Part shown: one piece after another, positions 48,532 to 57,366 of the stretch
How the letters are laid out: every line of letters starts with the position of its first letter
Position numbering within the stretch: position 1 is the first letter of the stretch
Assembly: GCF_008033385.1 (NCBI RefSeq)
Contig: NZ_VOGY01000001.1
Span: forward strand, 1-64,000
Direction of reading: 5' to 3'
Length of the DNA: 64,000 nucleotides
Source of the DNA: Algibacter pacificus
GTDB taxonomy: Bacteria; Bacteroidota; Bacteroidia; Flavobacteriales; Flavobacteriaceae
The notes under the pieces: model-generated
What the model was told of the DNA's origin: nothing
Seen by the model: only the letters and a program-made list of their open reading frames with translations
Database searches by the model: none
Translations under genes and position numbers: made by a program

Positions 48532-49281
48532 ATGAAAGCACTTATTATAGACGACGAGAAAAAAGCACGGCAAGTATTACATATTTTAGTAGAAGAAAAT
48601 TGCCCGAAAATAACTCAAATATTTGAGGCAGAAGATTTGCTCTCGGGTGTAGAACTTATAAAAAAAGAACAGCCAAGTATTGTGTTTTTAGATATTGAAA
48701 TGCCAGAACATTCAGGATTAGAAATTTTAAACTTTATAGAAAAAGAAGTTCATAATTTCGAAATTATTTTTACTACGGCATACAGCGAATACGCGTTGCA
48801 GGCTTTTCAACTCTCGGCAATAGATTATTTATTAAAGCCCGTGAGGCCAAGTCAGGTAAAGGAAGCGGTGGATAAAGCCATTAGTTTTTTAGGGAACTCT
48901 CAAATTAACAAGCGTCTTGCAGAACTTAAATTGAGCTTGCAAGAATCTAATTTTAAAAAAATAGGATTGCCAAATGCTAATGGTATTAAGTTTGTAGATT
49001 TTAATGATATCATTATGCTGGAAGCCGATGGAATGTACACTAATGTATCTACCACAAAGGAAGAAGCTATTTTGGTGAGTAAGCCTTTAAAGTTCTTTGT
49101 AGAAACACTTCAGAAAATAAAGAATTTTTATCGACCGCACCGTTCTCATCTTATTAATTTATCATATATAAAAGAATATATTAAAAAAGATGGCGGGTAT
49201 ATTGTTATGGAAAATGATAAAACAGTGTCTATTTCTAATGATAAAAAAGAAGAGTTTTTAGCCATTGTTCAAAATATTTAA
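48532..49281 (+). CDS. LytTR-family response regulator
   Basis: 249 residues: receiver domain (1-122) with acidic pocket IIDDEKKAR and phospho-acceptor Asp54 in VFLDIEMPEHSG, plus the Lys in YLLKPVRPSQ. A LytTR DNA-binding domain follows (about 145-249) with LEADGMYTNV and FYRPHRSHLINLSYI. It is the cognate regulator of the upstream kinase (5-nt gap). LytTR proteins bind direct-repeat sites; none was confidently recognised nearby. The secreted protein gene 170 nt downstream is a natural candidate target, but this is inference. Confidence 0.95.
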   Translation: MKALIIDDEKKARQVLHILVEENCPKITQIFEAEDLLSGVELIKKEQPSIVFLDIEMPEHSGLEILNFIEKEVHNFEIIFTTAYSEYALQAFQLSAIDYLLKPVRPSQVKEAVDKAISFLGNSQINKRLAELKLSLQESNFKKIGLPNANGIKFVDFNDIIMLEADGMYTNVSTTKEEAILVSKPLKFFVETLQKIKNFYRPHRSHLINLSYIKEYIKKDGGYIVMENDKTVSISNDKKEEFLAIVQNI

Positions 49282-49375
49282 GATTAAAATGTTGAAATAC
49301 CTTTTTAGGAAATAGCCATTAAAGAATTTAATAAAAAGTACGAATTTGCTTTAAAAGTTGAAAACCGTATTTCAG

Positions 49376-49421
49376 AAAGTTGCCATAAGATATACCTCTA
49401 TTTTATGGCAACTTTGTTTTT
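49376..49421 (+). terminator. 13-bp inverted repeat after the two-component pair
   Basis: AAAGTTGCCATAA (49376-49388) and TTATGGCAACTTT (49403-49415) are perfect complements around a 14-nt loop, followed by GTTTTTG. This could be the intrinsic terminator of the kinase-regulator operon. As it ends only about 35 nt before the next start codon, it could also be a leader hairpin or operator for the secreted protein. Confidence 0.6.
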
Positions 49422-49450
49422 GCTATTAATCAATTAATCTTTTTATTATT

Positions 49451-51961
49451 ATGAAAACAAGAATACTTTTAGCCATGTTACTTTTAAGTAATATTTTATT
49501 GGCGCAACTACCAACTACAAATTTAGCTGGTTATTATGAATTTACTAATGGCGCTATGAGCGACGGGGCTAATGGGAACAATTTTGTGCAAACCGGAACC
49601 GCGCTCGCTTTAGAAACCGATAGATTTACTGCGGCCAATAATGCTATTAATTTAAACGGCGATTATTTAACCGCTAACAATTTTAATTTTGGATCGGAGA
49701 TCGCTTTAAGTTTTTGGGTAAAAACAGCAACTAATGATGTGGATTCTAAAGTTATTTTTGAGCAAAAGGATAACGTTGGTTTTAATATTTACTTGCAGGA
49801 TGGAAAAATAGGTGTTTCAGGAAGAAATCAGTATTATGATCTAGGGACTTCTTTTCAAGATTGGGATTTTAATAATTTGTTTTCTACGGTTATTTCAGAT
49901 AATATTTGGCATCACGTTGTTGTAAATATTAAATATGTAAAAACCTCGGGAACAAAGTTCGATTTTTATATAGACGTTTATACTGATACCATAAAAGAAT
50001 CAGTTGTGGTAGGTCGTGATTATTATAGAATGCAAGATTCTGGTGGTGTTAATAAAAACACACCTTTTAAGGTTGCTAACAATAAAAATAATAGTTTGGC
50101 AGCAACTGCAATGTATGGAGATGTTTTAGATGATTTGTTGTTTTATAGTCGAATTTTAACCGATGCTGAGGTGACACAATTAGCAGAATTGAACGGTTAC
50201 GGATTCTGTTTTGCACCAGATATAGTAAACCTTACGGTAAGCAATATAACTGAAAATTCGGCCGATATTGCTTGGACCGATGCAGGGACTTATGATATTG
50301 CTTATGGATTAAAAAATGAGCCTTTTTCAAACTATACTATGGTTACCGATGTTACTACAGGAAATTTAAGTTTAGCTAGTTTAAGTAGCTCTAATTATTA
50401 TAATGTTTACTACAGAACAAAGTGTACATCTACCTTCGCACCAACATCTAGTTGGTCTTTAGCAAAAGAATTTAGAACAAACGGGCGTTATTATGTTAAA
50501 GCCGATGCTACAGGGTTTAATGATGGGTCTTCGTGGGCAAACGCTTATACCAATTTACAAGATGCGCTAACCAATTTAATTGATGATGATACTATTTGGG
50601 TAGCCAAAGGCACATATATTCCCGATGCTAGCGATAATAGTATAAATTTTGAAATTAATAAGACTAATATTTCATTATATGGCGGTTTTAGTGGTACAGA
50701 AAACGTATTGGAAGATCGGGTTTTAAGTCTCGTGAATACAACAAATGAGACTATACTATCTGGTGATTTATTGAATAATGACGACGCTAATATTACCTTT
50801 AGTAATACCACTAGAAGTGATAATTCCTTAACTGTAGTTAGAATAAATGGTTATAATGCTTCTATCGATGGGTTTACAATAACGGGAGGTAATTCCACGA
50901 CTAAAGGTGCTGGAATATTATATTCAAGAGCTAATATAAATAGAGGATTAAACATTAAACATTCCGTTATAAAAAATAATATATCAGGTGAAGGTGCTGG
51001 GTTGTATTATGAAGCTTATTATAATACAGATGCCTTAGTAATTGATAAATGTGTTTTTGAAAATAATTTAGCTAAAGGAGGAGCAGCGCTATCGTATTTA
51101 AAAAATGGTAGATATGCTTATTCCGTAACTATTAGTAATTCTCTTTTTAAAGGTAATACTTCAAAAAATCAGGGGACAGGTAATAACGGCTTTGCTGCAA
51201 GTGCTGGATGGTTTAGAGGTGTAAAATACGGTAACACGACAACAGCGGTAAAACTTGTAAATAACACCTATGTAAATAATGCTGACCTGGGAACTTCTAC
51301 CGGCTTAAATAATTTTAACAGGGCAACAATTGGTGTAACAAGAGAAGAAGTTCAGGGGCATATAAATGTAGAAATGTCTAACTGTATTTTTTGGAACAAT
51401 ACTACTGTAAATGGAGTTATATCAAAAGCTGTTTCAGGGTTAAATTCTACTTTGAATTATGTAAATATATTTAACAGTATCGATCAGGATAATTTTTCAT
51501 TAATATCCTCATCAGATAAAACTAACACAAGTAATTCTGATCCATTATTTACCGACTTAGCCAATGGCGACTTTACTTTAGCGCCAGGTTCTCCTGCCAT
51601 AGATAGCGGAGATAACTCTAAAATTCCGGCAGGAATAACAACAGATATATTAGGTTTAAATCGTGTGTTTAATGCTACTGTAGATATGGGAGCTTATGAG
51701 TTTGGTTCCACATTGAGTACAAATGATTTGGGATTCAGTGAAAACGATATAAAATTATATCCAAATCCAACATCCTCAGTTTTAAATATTAAAATGGCTA
51801 CCGTTTTTAAACAAGCAAGTATTTATTCAGTTTTAGGAGCTAAAGTCTTAGAAACGTCATTGCCTATAATTAATACAGCACATTTAAAAAGTGGGATGTA
51901 TTTAATTGAAATCCAAGATGAAAACGGACATGTTTCTACAAAACGATTTATAAAAAATTAA
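49451..51961 (+). CDS. T9SS-secreted LamG / parallel beta-helix protein
   Basis: 836 residues: signal peptide (1-19, ending LLAQ), a LamG/concanavalin-like domain (about 25-245), a fibronectin-III-like domain (about 255-345), and a right-handed beta-helix of the choice-of-anchor-Q type (about 350-745, opening YYVKADATGFNDGSSWANAY and closing DPLFTDLANGDFTLAPGSPA). It ends in a type IX secretion sorting domain (about 765-836, KLYPNPTSSVLNIK to STKRFIKN). It should be exported through the outer membrane and attached to, or released from, the cell surface, likely as an adhesin or glycan-binding protein. No catalytic residues were recognised. It lies next to the LytTR system and ends in a terminator. 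Confidence 0.88.
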   Translation: MKTRILLAMLLLSNILLAQLPTTNLAGYYEFTNGAMSDGANGNNFVQTGTALALETDRFTAANNAINLNGDYLTANNFNFGSEIALSFWVKTATNDVDSKVIFEQKDNVGFNIYLQDGKIGVSGRNQYYDLGTSFQDWDFNNLFSTVISDNIWHHVVVNIKYVKTSGTKFDFYIDVYTDTIKESVVVGRDYYRMQDSGGVNKNTPFKVANNKNNSLAATAMYGDVLDDLLFYSRILTDAEVTQLAELNGYGFCFAPDIVNLTVSNITENSADIAWTDAGTYDIAYGLKNEPFSNYTMVTDVTTGNLSLASLSSSNYYNVYYRTKCTSTFAPTSSWSLAKEFRTNGRYYVKADATGFNDGSSWANAYTNLQDALTNLIDDDTIWVAKGTYIPDASDNSINFEINKTNISLYGGFSGTENVLEDRVLSLVNTTNETILSGDLLNNDDANITFSNTTRSDNSLTVVRINGYNASIDGFTITGGNSTTKGAGILYSRANINRGLNIKHSVIKNNISGEGAGLYYEAYYNTDALVIDKCVFENNLAKGGAALSYLKNGRYAYSVTISNSLFKGNTSKNQGTGNNGFAASAGWFRGVKYGNTTTAVKLVNNTYVNNADLGTSTGLNNFNRATIGVTREEVQGHINVEMSNCIFWNNTTVNGVISKAVSGLNSTLNYVNIFNSIDQDNFSLISSSDKTNTSNSDPLFTDLANGDFTLAPGSPAIDSGDNSKIPAGITTDILGLNRVFNATVDMGAYEFGSTLSTNDLGFSENDIKLYPNPTSSVLNIKMATVFKQASIYSVLGAKVLETSLPIINTAHLKSGMYLIEIQDENGHVSTKRFIKN

Positions 51962-51984
51962 AGACGCTATTAATTCTTTTTTTT

Positions 51985-52020
51985 AAGAAGGGAAGTCCAT
52001 TTTTGGCTTCTCTTTTTTTT
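51985..52020 (+). terminator. Intrinsic terminator of the T9SS-secreted protein gene
   Basis: Imperfect stem GAAGTCC with GGCTTC (one bulged T), strengthened by flanking A/T pairs, followed by a run of eight T. Confidence 0.65.
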
Positions 52021-52174
52021 ATACCCATTGGGAAATAATAAACTTAAAAGCAGGAGGGGATCGGTTTATTTGAAAGGTCGCTCTTTTCAAAGCGACTCAT
52101 TTAAAAATCAAGAAATAAAAATTGAAGCATTTTAAATATTAAGATGCGTATATTCTAAAAACAACTATAAATCC

Positions 52175-52630
52175 ATGCATCAAATGAAAACTCTTTTAAC
52201 CTTAGCTTTTTTAGTATTTGGATATGGCATATCTGCTCAAAATATAGATTTCAACACAAAAAAAGGGTTTGTCGTGGAAGGATTCGATGTGGTTTCTTAT
52301 TTTAATAATACCCCCGAAAAAGGCAAGGATAAATTTGTGAGTACTTATAAAGGTGGTACATTTAAATTTGCTTCACAAAGTCATTTAGAAGCTTTTAATA
52401 AGAATCCGGAAATGTACATTCCTCAATATGGAGGGTACTGTGCTTATGCCATAGCTGCAAAAGGCGAAAAGGTTTCCATAGATCCTGAAACTTACGAAAT
52501 ACGAGATGGTAAATTATACCTCTTCTATAATTCATGGGGTATTAATACACTCAAATCTTGGTTAGACGAGTCGCCAGAGGCTTTAAAACTTAAAGCCGAT
52601 AAAAACTGGAAACATATTGATAAGCACTAA
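52175..52630 (+). CDS. Exported YHS-domain protein
   Basis: 151 residues. The M4 start (52184) gives a cleaner signal peptide (MKTLLTLAFLVFGYGISAQ), so the true start may be there. The mature part holds a YHS-type domain: GFDVVSYFNNTPEKG, FKFASQSHLEAFNKNPEMYI and PQYGGYCAYA. In related proteins the motif is thought to bind a metal. It is predicted periplasmic and small. The LysE-family transporter gene follows after 5 nt, suggesting co-expression. The specific function is unknown. Confidence 0.85.
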   Translation: MHQMKTLLTLAFLVFGYGISAQNIDFNTKKGFVVEGFDVVSYFNNTPEKGKDKFVSTYKGGTFKFASQSHLEAFNKNPEMYIPQYGGYCAYAIAAKGEKVSIDPETYEIRDGKLYLFYNSWGINTLKSWLDESPEALKLKADKNWKHIDKH

Positions 52631-52635
52631 GGGAG

Positions 52636-53286
52636 ATGAATTTAGTCATTTATTTTCTTATTGGTTTTACTGCAGCCGTACTTGGTGCGTTGCCTTTGGG
52701 AACAACTAATGTTGCTGTAATAAATACAACTATTAAAGAAGATGTGCAGAGTGTGTTAAAAATAATATACACCGCAGCAGGTGCAGAGTTAATTTTAGTG
52801 GTTTTTGCTATTCTATTTAATAATGATATAGAAGTTTTTATTAATATGAATCTCTGGCTGCAATACGCGATTGTTGCTGTATTACTCGTGTTGGGCGTAG
52901 TGTTGTTATCCGGTAGAACAGATTGTATTAAAGATGAAAATGATGAGTGTATCATTATTAAAAAAAGAAGGAGACCCATATCAAAACAAATGTTAGGTTT
53001 CTTTTTAGGCCTCGTTAATCCTACGGTGCTTATTTATTGGATATTTATAATGGCGTATTTAAATAAGAATATTATAGATTTAAATATGGGAGTAGATTAT
53101 CAATTCATAGCTACTTTTTTAATAGGTGCTTATTTAGGTAAGCTTATGGTATTATATGGCTATGGTAAATTTAGTGATGTTATAAAAGTGAAAATGAAAC
53201 AACCAACTACGCGCGTAAATAGAGTAATAGGAGTCTTGTTGCTATGTGTGTCAATTTTACAAATGACGAAGTTAATTTATCTGTAA
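52636..53286 (+). CDS. LysE/RhtB-like membrane transporter
   Basis: 216 residues with about six membrane helices. The opening IGFTAAVLGALPLGTTNVAV resembles the GP-rich first helix of LysE-type exporters, and FFLGLVNPTVLIYWIFIMAY (about 122-141) matches their conserved N-P helix. Such proteins export amino acids or other small cations; the substrate is unknown here. A basic cytoplasmic loop (KKRRRPISKQ) separates helices three and four. It is co-transcribed with the YHS gene and closed by a strong terminator shared with the convergent ribosomal operon. Confidence 0.82.
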   Translation: MNLVIYFLIGFTAAVLGALPLGTTNVAVINTTIKEDVQSVLKIIYTAAGAELILVVFAILFNNDIEVFINMNLWLQYAIVAVLLVLGVVLLSGRTDCIKDENDECIIIKKRRRPISKQMLGFFLGLVNPTVLIYWIFIMAYLNKNIIDLNMGVDYQFIATFLIGAYLGKLMVLYGYGKFSDVIKVKMKQPTTRVNRVIGVLLLCVSILQMTKLIYL

Positions 53287-53361
53287 TGTTATCGTTGAAG
53301 GCATTTGGATAACTAAGAATCCCTAGATAAAAAGATGAGAAGCTATTTAAATTATAAGTAT

Positions 53362-53397
53362 AAAAAAATCCGATTCATTTAAGAATCGGATTTTTTT
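53362..53397. terminator. Bidirectional terminator between lysE-like gene and rplT
   Basis: AAAAAAATCCGATTC (53362-53376) pairs perfectly with GAATCGGATTTTTTT (53383-53397) around a six-nucleotide loop. It is symmetric, A-run before and T-run after, between convergent genes. Confidence 0.9.
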
Positions 53398-53437
53398 TGA
53401 TTAAGCGAATAATATGTTTTACAATAGGCGAATCGCC

Positions 53438-53782
53438 TTATTTTACTTTCTCTACTATGGCTTTAAAAGCCTCTGGGTTGTTCATTGCTAAATCGGCTAA
53501 AACTTTACGGTTTAGTTCGATGTTGTTAGCTTTTACTTTTCCCATAAATTGAGAATAAGATAAACCGTGTAAACGAGCTCCAGCGTTAATACGCGTGATC
53601 CATAAGGCACGGAATGTTCTCTTTTTTACTCTACGGTCTCTGTACGAGTATTGCATCGCTTTGTCAACCGCATTTTTTGCTACTGTCCAAACGTTTTTAC
53701 GACGTCCGAAGTAACCTTTTGCTTGTTTTAGAACCTTTTTTCTACGGGCTCTTTTTGCTACAGAATTTACTGATCTTGGCAT
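53438..53782 (-). CDS. rplT: 50S ribosomal protein L20
   Basis: 114 residues when started at [16 protein letters not shown] (ATG ending at 53782). An in-frame extension of 11 codons upstream is not conserved in the family and was rejected. The protein is highly basic, with [20 protein letters not shown] and [19 protein letters not shown], the standard L20 features. It is needed for early 50S assembly and in other bacteria also binds its own leader RNA. It is the last gene of the thrS-infC-rpmI-rplT operon. Confidence 0.97.
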   Translation of the reverse strand: MPRSVNSVAKRARRKKVLKQAKGYFGRRKNVWTVAKNAVDKAMQYSYRDRRVKKRTFRALWITRINAGARLHGLSYSQFMGKVKANNIELNRKVLADLAMNNPEAFKAIVEKVK

Positions 53783-53893
53783 AATTTTTAATTGTTTTTT
53801 GTAGTAGGCGGCCAAAATACATTGGCACTTTTTAAATTTGAGCCTAACTCCAGGGTTTATAATTTATTTAACCAACGTTAAATCGAGCTGTGT

Positions 53894-54091
53894 TTATTTT
53901 AAACGCAACATCGTTTTAATGTTATCTTCGTCTGCTTTATGTACTAATGTATCATGACGCAGTGCAAGCTTACGCTTTTTAGATTTCTTTGTTAAGATGT
54001 GACTCTTAAAAGCGTGCTTTCTTTTTAATTTACCAGTACCAGTAAGCTTGAAACGCTTTTTAGCACTAGATTTTGTTTTCATTTTAGGCAT
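53894..54091 (-). CDS. rpmI: 50S ribosomal protein L35
   Basis: 65 residues, [20 protein letters not shown] at the start and [20 protein letters not shown] at the end, very Lys-rich, full family length. It lies 111 nt upstream of rplT and 62 nt after infC on the same strand, the usual order. Confidence 0.97.
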   Translation of the reverse strand: MPKMKTKSSAKKRFKLTGTGKLKRKHAFKSHILTKKSKKRKLALRHDTLVHKADEDNIKTMLRLK

Positions 54092-54153
54092 TTTTTCTTC
54101 CTAGGTTTTAATTATTTCGCTTAATACTTTTGTGCAGAATTTATTTCGGCATC

Positions 54154-54699
54154 TTATTTTTTTGGAGCGATAAACATCGTCATACGTTTACCTTCCAATC
54201 TAGGCATTTGTTCTACTTTTCCAAGCTCTTCTAAATCTTGAGCTAAGCGCAGTAACAAAATTTGCCCTTGTTCTTTAAATATAATGGAACGTCCTTTAAA
54301 AAACACAAAAGCTTTGAGCTTTGCACCTTCTTTTAAGAACTTTTCCGCATGTTTTCTTTTAAACGCGTAATCGTGATCATCGGTTTGAGGTCCGAAACGA
54401 ATCTCTTTAATTACCACTTTTGTCGCTTTAGATTTTAATGCTTTATCCCGTTTCTTTTGTTCGTAAAGAAACTTTTTATAGTCCATAACCTTACAAACAG
54501 GTGGATCAGCATTTGGTGATATTTCAACAAGATCTAATCCTTGTGCGTCGGCAATACGCATGGCATCACCTTTGGTATAAATACCAATGTCTACGTTGTC
54601 TCCTACAAGACGCAATTTTTGCGCTGTAATTTTAGAGTTTATCTTGTGTTTATCTTCTTGCGAAACCCTTCTTGGCTGATGTCTTCTTCTAATTGCTAT
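54154..54699 (-). CDS. infC: Translation initiation factor IF-3, non-AUG start
   Basis: About 181 residues if started at the ATA ending at 54699, giving (M)AIRRRHQPRRVSQEDKHKIN before RLVGDNVDIGIYTKGDAMR. No ATG, GTG or TTG lies in frame at a sensible N-terminus; the first TTG (54615) would remove the conserved HKIN segment and about 28 residues. ATA, or ATT two codons in (54693), is therefore the likely start. IF-3 in other bacteria starts on AUU or AUC and represses its own translation by rejecting non-AUG codons. The C-domain is normal (EIRFGPQTDDHDYAFKRKHA). It lies 37 nt downstream of thrS. Confidence 0.93.
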   Translation of the reverse strand: MAIRRRHQPRRVSQEDKHKINSKITAQKLRLVGDNVDIGIYTKGDAMRIADAQGLDLVEISPNADPPVCKVMDYKKFLYEQKKRDKALKSKATKVVIKEIRFGPQTDDHDYAFKRKHAEKFLKEGAKLKAFVFFKGRSIIFKEQGQILLLRLAQDLEELGKVEQMPRLEGKRMTMFIAPKK

Positions 54700-54736
54700 G
54701 GCTCTATAATTTTAAATTAAACTTATTTTTTTATTT

Positions 54737-56671
54737 TTAAAATGACTTTAAGGTCTTTTTAATTTCTTCTTTTATAATCTGCGAGAAGTCTTCAACGGAA
54801 ATCATTCCTAAATCTTCTCCACCATGTTGGCGTACAGATATTTTGTTTTCTTGTTCTTCTTGCTCCCCTATAATAATCATATACGGGTGTTTTTGCATTT
54901 CGGATTCCCGAATTTTTTTCCCAATAGTTTCATTTCTATGGTCTACAAGGGCGCGAATTTCGTGATTTTCTAGCAAATTTAAAACTTTTTCGGAGTATTT
55001 TTCATATTTCTCGCTAATAGACAAGATAATAACTTGCACAGGCATAAGCCAAAGCGGGAAGTTTCCTCCAGTATGTTCTAGTAATAAAGCTATAAAACGT
55101 TCCATACTGCCAAAAGGTGCACGGTGTATCATAACCGGGCGATGAAGCTCGTTGTCACTGCCTTTATAGGTTAAATTGAAACGTTCTGGTAGATTGTAAT
55201 CTGCCTGAATAGTTCCTAATTGCCATTTACGTCCTAAGGCATCTTTTACCATAAAATCTAGCTTAGGCCCATAAAAAGCTGCTTCGCCTTCTTCAATAAT
55301 AAAATCTAAACCTTTGTCGGTAGCCGCATTAATAATCGCTTGCTCGGCTTTTTCCCAATTGGCAACATCACCTATATATTTGTCGGGATTTTCAGGATCT
55401 CTTACAGAAACCTGAGCTGTAAAGTTTTCAAAGCCTAAAGATCCAAATACATAAAGCACTAAATCAATAACACTTTTAAATTCTTCATCCAATTGTTCTG
55501 GAGTACAAAAAATGTGAGCATCGTCTTGTGTAAAACCTCTAACACGGGTTAGACCATGGAGTTCACCACTTTGTTCGTATCTATAAACGGTGCCAAATTC
55601 AGCATACCTTACAGGTAAATCTTTATAACTCCATTGAAAGTTATTGTATATCTCACAATGGTGCGGGCAGTTCATGGGTTTTAACAAAAACTCCTCGTCT
55701 TCTTTAGGTGTCGTTATTGGCTGAAAGCTATCTGCGCCATATTTAGCATAATGACCAGAAGTAACATAAAGTTCTTTTTGTCCAATATGAGGGGTTACCA
55801 CCATTTCGTAGCCAGCTTTCTTTTGAGCTACTTTCAGAAAGTTTTCTAAACGTTCTCGTAAAGCAGCACCTTTTGGTAACCAAAGCGGCAATCCTTGCCC
55901 TACTTTTTGAGAAAAGGTAAACAATTCTAGTTCCTTACCTAATTTTCTGTGATCGCGTTTTTTAGCTTCTTCTAATAAGGCTAAATATTCTGTAAGTTCC
56001 TTTTGTTTCGGGAACGAAATAGCATAAACACGTGTTAATTGAGGTTTGTTTTCATCACCTCTCCAATACGCACCCGCAACACTTAATATTTTCACAGCTT
56101 TTATAATACCTGTGTTTGGTATATGTCCGCCACGGCATAAATCGGTAAACGTAGAATGATCACAAAAAGTAATGGTGCCATCTTCTAGGTTTTCAATCAA
56201 TTCCGTTTTAAACTCGTTGCCTTTGTATAATTCTAAAGCTTCAGCTTTACTTGCCGAACGCATTTTAAAATCATGCTTTCCGCGGGCAATTTCTAGCATT
56301 TTTGTTTCAACGGCTTTAAAATCTTTTTCAGAAACCGTTTCAGCACCAAAATCTACATCATAATAAAATCCATTTTCAATAGCGGGGCCAATAGTTAATT
56401 TAGCAGCAGGATAGAGTTCCTCGATAGCTTGCGCTAAAACGTGGGCCGAACTGTGCCAAAAAGCCGTTTTTCCTTCGTCGTCTTTCCAAGTGTATAAAAC
56501 TAGCGCTCCATCGGTCGTTAGCGGCGTAACAGTTTCAACCGTTGTACCATTGAATTTTGCAGAAATTACGTTTCTTGCAAATCCTTCGCTTATACTTTTC
56601 GCAACATCCATAGGTGTTACATGCTCTTCAAACGTTTTCACGCTGCCATCGGGCAAGGTAATGTGTATCAT
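54737..56671 (-). CDS. thrS: Threonyl-tRNA synthetase
   Basis: 644 residues from the ATG ending at 56671 ([20 protein letters not shown]). An upstream in-frame start at 56722 would pass through the promoter and was rejected. Domain order: TGS (1-61), editing/second additional domain with the metal-type motif [18 protein letters not shown], class II catalytic core with [29 protein letters not shown] (motif 2 region) and [14 protein letters not shown]. The C-terminal anticodon-binding domain is about 545-640 ([15 protein letters not shown]). It charges tRNA-Thr and edits Ser-tRNA. First gene of the infC-rpmI-rplT operon. Confidence 0.97.
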   Translation of the reverse strand: MIHITLPDGSVKTFEEHVTPMDVAKSISEGFARNVISAKFNGTTVETVTPLTTDGALVLYTWKDDEGKTAFWHSSAHVLAQAIEELYPAAKLTIGPAIENGFYYDVDFGAETVSEKDFKAVETKMLEIARGKHDFKMRSASKAEALELYKGNEFKTELIENLEDGTITFCDHSTFTDLCRGGHIPNTGIIKAVKILSVAGAYWRGDENKPQLTRVYAISFPKQKELTEYLALLEEAKKRDHRKLGKELELFTFSQKVGQGLPLWLPKGAALRERLENFLKVAQKKAGYEMVVTPHIGQKELYVTSGHYAKYGADSFQPITTPKEDEEFLLKPMNCPHHCEIYNNFQWSYKDLPVRYAEFGTVYRYEQSGELHGLTRVRGFTQDDAHIFCTPEQLDEEFKSVIDLVLYVFGSLGFENFTAQVSVRDPENPDKYIGDVANWEKAEQAIINAATDKGLDFIIEEGEAAFYGPKLDFMVKDALGRKWQLGTIQADYNLPERFNLTYKGSDNELHRPVMIHRAPFGSMERFIALLLEHTGGNFPLWLMPVQVIILSISEKYEKYSEKVLNLLENHEIRALVDHRNETIGKKIRESEMQKHPYMIIIGEQEEQENKISVRQHGGEDLGMISVEDFSQIIKEEIKKTLKSF

Positions 56672-56693
56672 AAAATAAATTAAATTCTGTACG

Positions 56694-56724
56694 CAAAGAT
56701 AATGGTATAAACAAACCCACACAA
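56694..56724 (-). promoter_or_regulatory. Promoter of the thrS-infC-rpmI-rplT operon
   Basis: On the minus strand TTG (56724-56722) is followed after 20 nt by TATCTTTG (56701-56694), matching the Bacteroidota TTG/TAnnTTTG consensus with allowed spacing. The thrS start is 22 nt further, leaving a leader too short for a T-box or attenuator. Confidence 0.62.
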
Positions 56725-56757
56725 TATAATTTTGTGTATTATTTTATAGTTTTTTTT

Positions 56758-56921
56758 GGCGTTACCTAAAGGTCGGGCTTTACACTATATCTTTTCGCTA
56801 AGTTAGGTTTTTTTTTAGGTTATGTTATCTATAAAAGTACTAGGCTTATTCTCAAAAAAGATCTATTTCCAACTCGCAAAAAGGATGCCGTTGCAATCCC
56901 TAACGCGGGTGCTCGCTGATT
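56758..56921 (+). repeat. Long inverted-arm repeat, copy C (diverged)
   Basis: The left arm has GGTCGGGCTTTACACTATAT (56771-56790) then CTTTTCGC. The right arm has TCGCAAAAAGGATGCCGTTG (56874-56893) then CAATCCCTAACGCG. It shares the order and core motifs TATCTTTT and AAAAAGGATGCCG with copies A and B, in the orientation of B. The loop-proximal pairing (CTTTTCGC with GCAAAAAG) has one mismatch, so this copy is weaker. Confidence 0.6.
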
Positions 56922-57334
56922 AAATTACACTTGAATTGTACTTGTATTAACAGTTTTGTTATTTCCATCTACGGAAGAAATCACATAAAGAGTTGTCTTT
57001 TTGTTGTTCAAAATTATCAAATTTTTTCATGGCGTCGAAATAACATTTAAGCTGTTTTATTGCTAAATATGGATTAAACTATGAAAATAATTATAAGAGT
57101 GTTTTTAAAGGGAGATGAAGTGGGGTTTACTTGTTTTTTATAAGCTGTTATTTTTTTTAATTAAACTCATAATTCTATCGGAATTTAATAGAGCTGCTAT
57201 TCCAATCGGGGCCTAATTTTACCCAGTGAACGCTGTTATGTTGTTAAATAAAAAGAAACATTAAGTTAATGTATATAGCTCTAATTTTAACCATGTATTA
57301 ATATAAAAAGCACATGCACTTAATGTTGATACTA

Positions 57335-57342
57335 TACATTTG
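57335..57342 (+). promoter_or_regulatory. Candidate -7 promoter element of the phytase-esterase-like gene
   Basis: TACATTTG matches TAnnTTTG and ends 24 nt before the ATG at 57367. There is no clear TTG at -33. Confidence 0.45.
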
Positions 57343-57366
57343 AATTTTTTAAAACTAAAAACAAAC

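Larger units (their letters stand above)
56672..57366. other. Intergenic region with thrS promoter and an inverted-arm repeat
   Basis: About 695 nt between divergent genes. It holds the thrS promoter (56694-56724), the third copy of the long inverted-arm repeat (56758-56921), and a -7 element for the plus-strand lipoprotein gene (57335-57342). The remaining sequence from about 56940 to 57330 has no ORF or structure I can support. Confidence 0.6.

Noticed and set aside
53423-53440. Small hairpin (AATAGGCGA/TCGCCTTATT) at the rplT stop as a terminator
   Set aside because: It overlaps the stop codon and lacks a T-run on the minus strand; the strong hairpin at 53362-53397 is the better terminator.
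53783-53815. N-terminal extension of L20 by 11 codons
   Set aside because: [11 protein letters not shown] is the conserved L20 start; the extension has no counterpart in the family.
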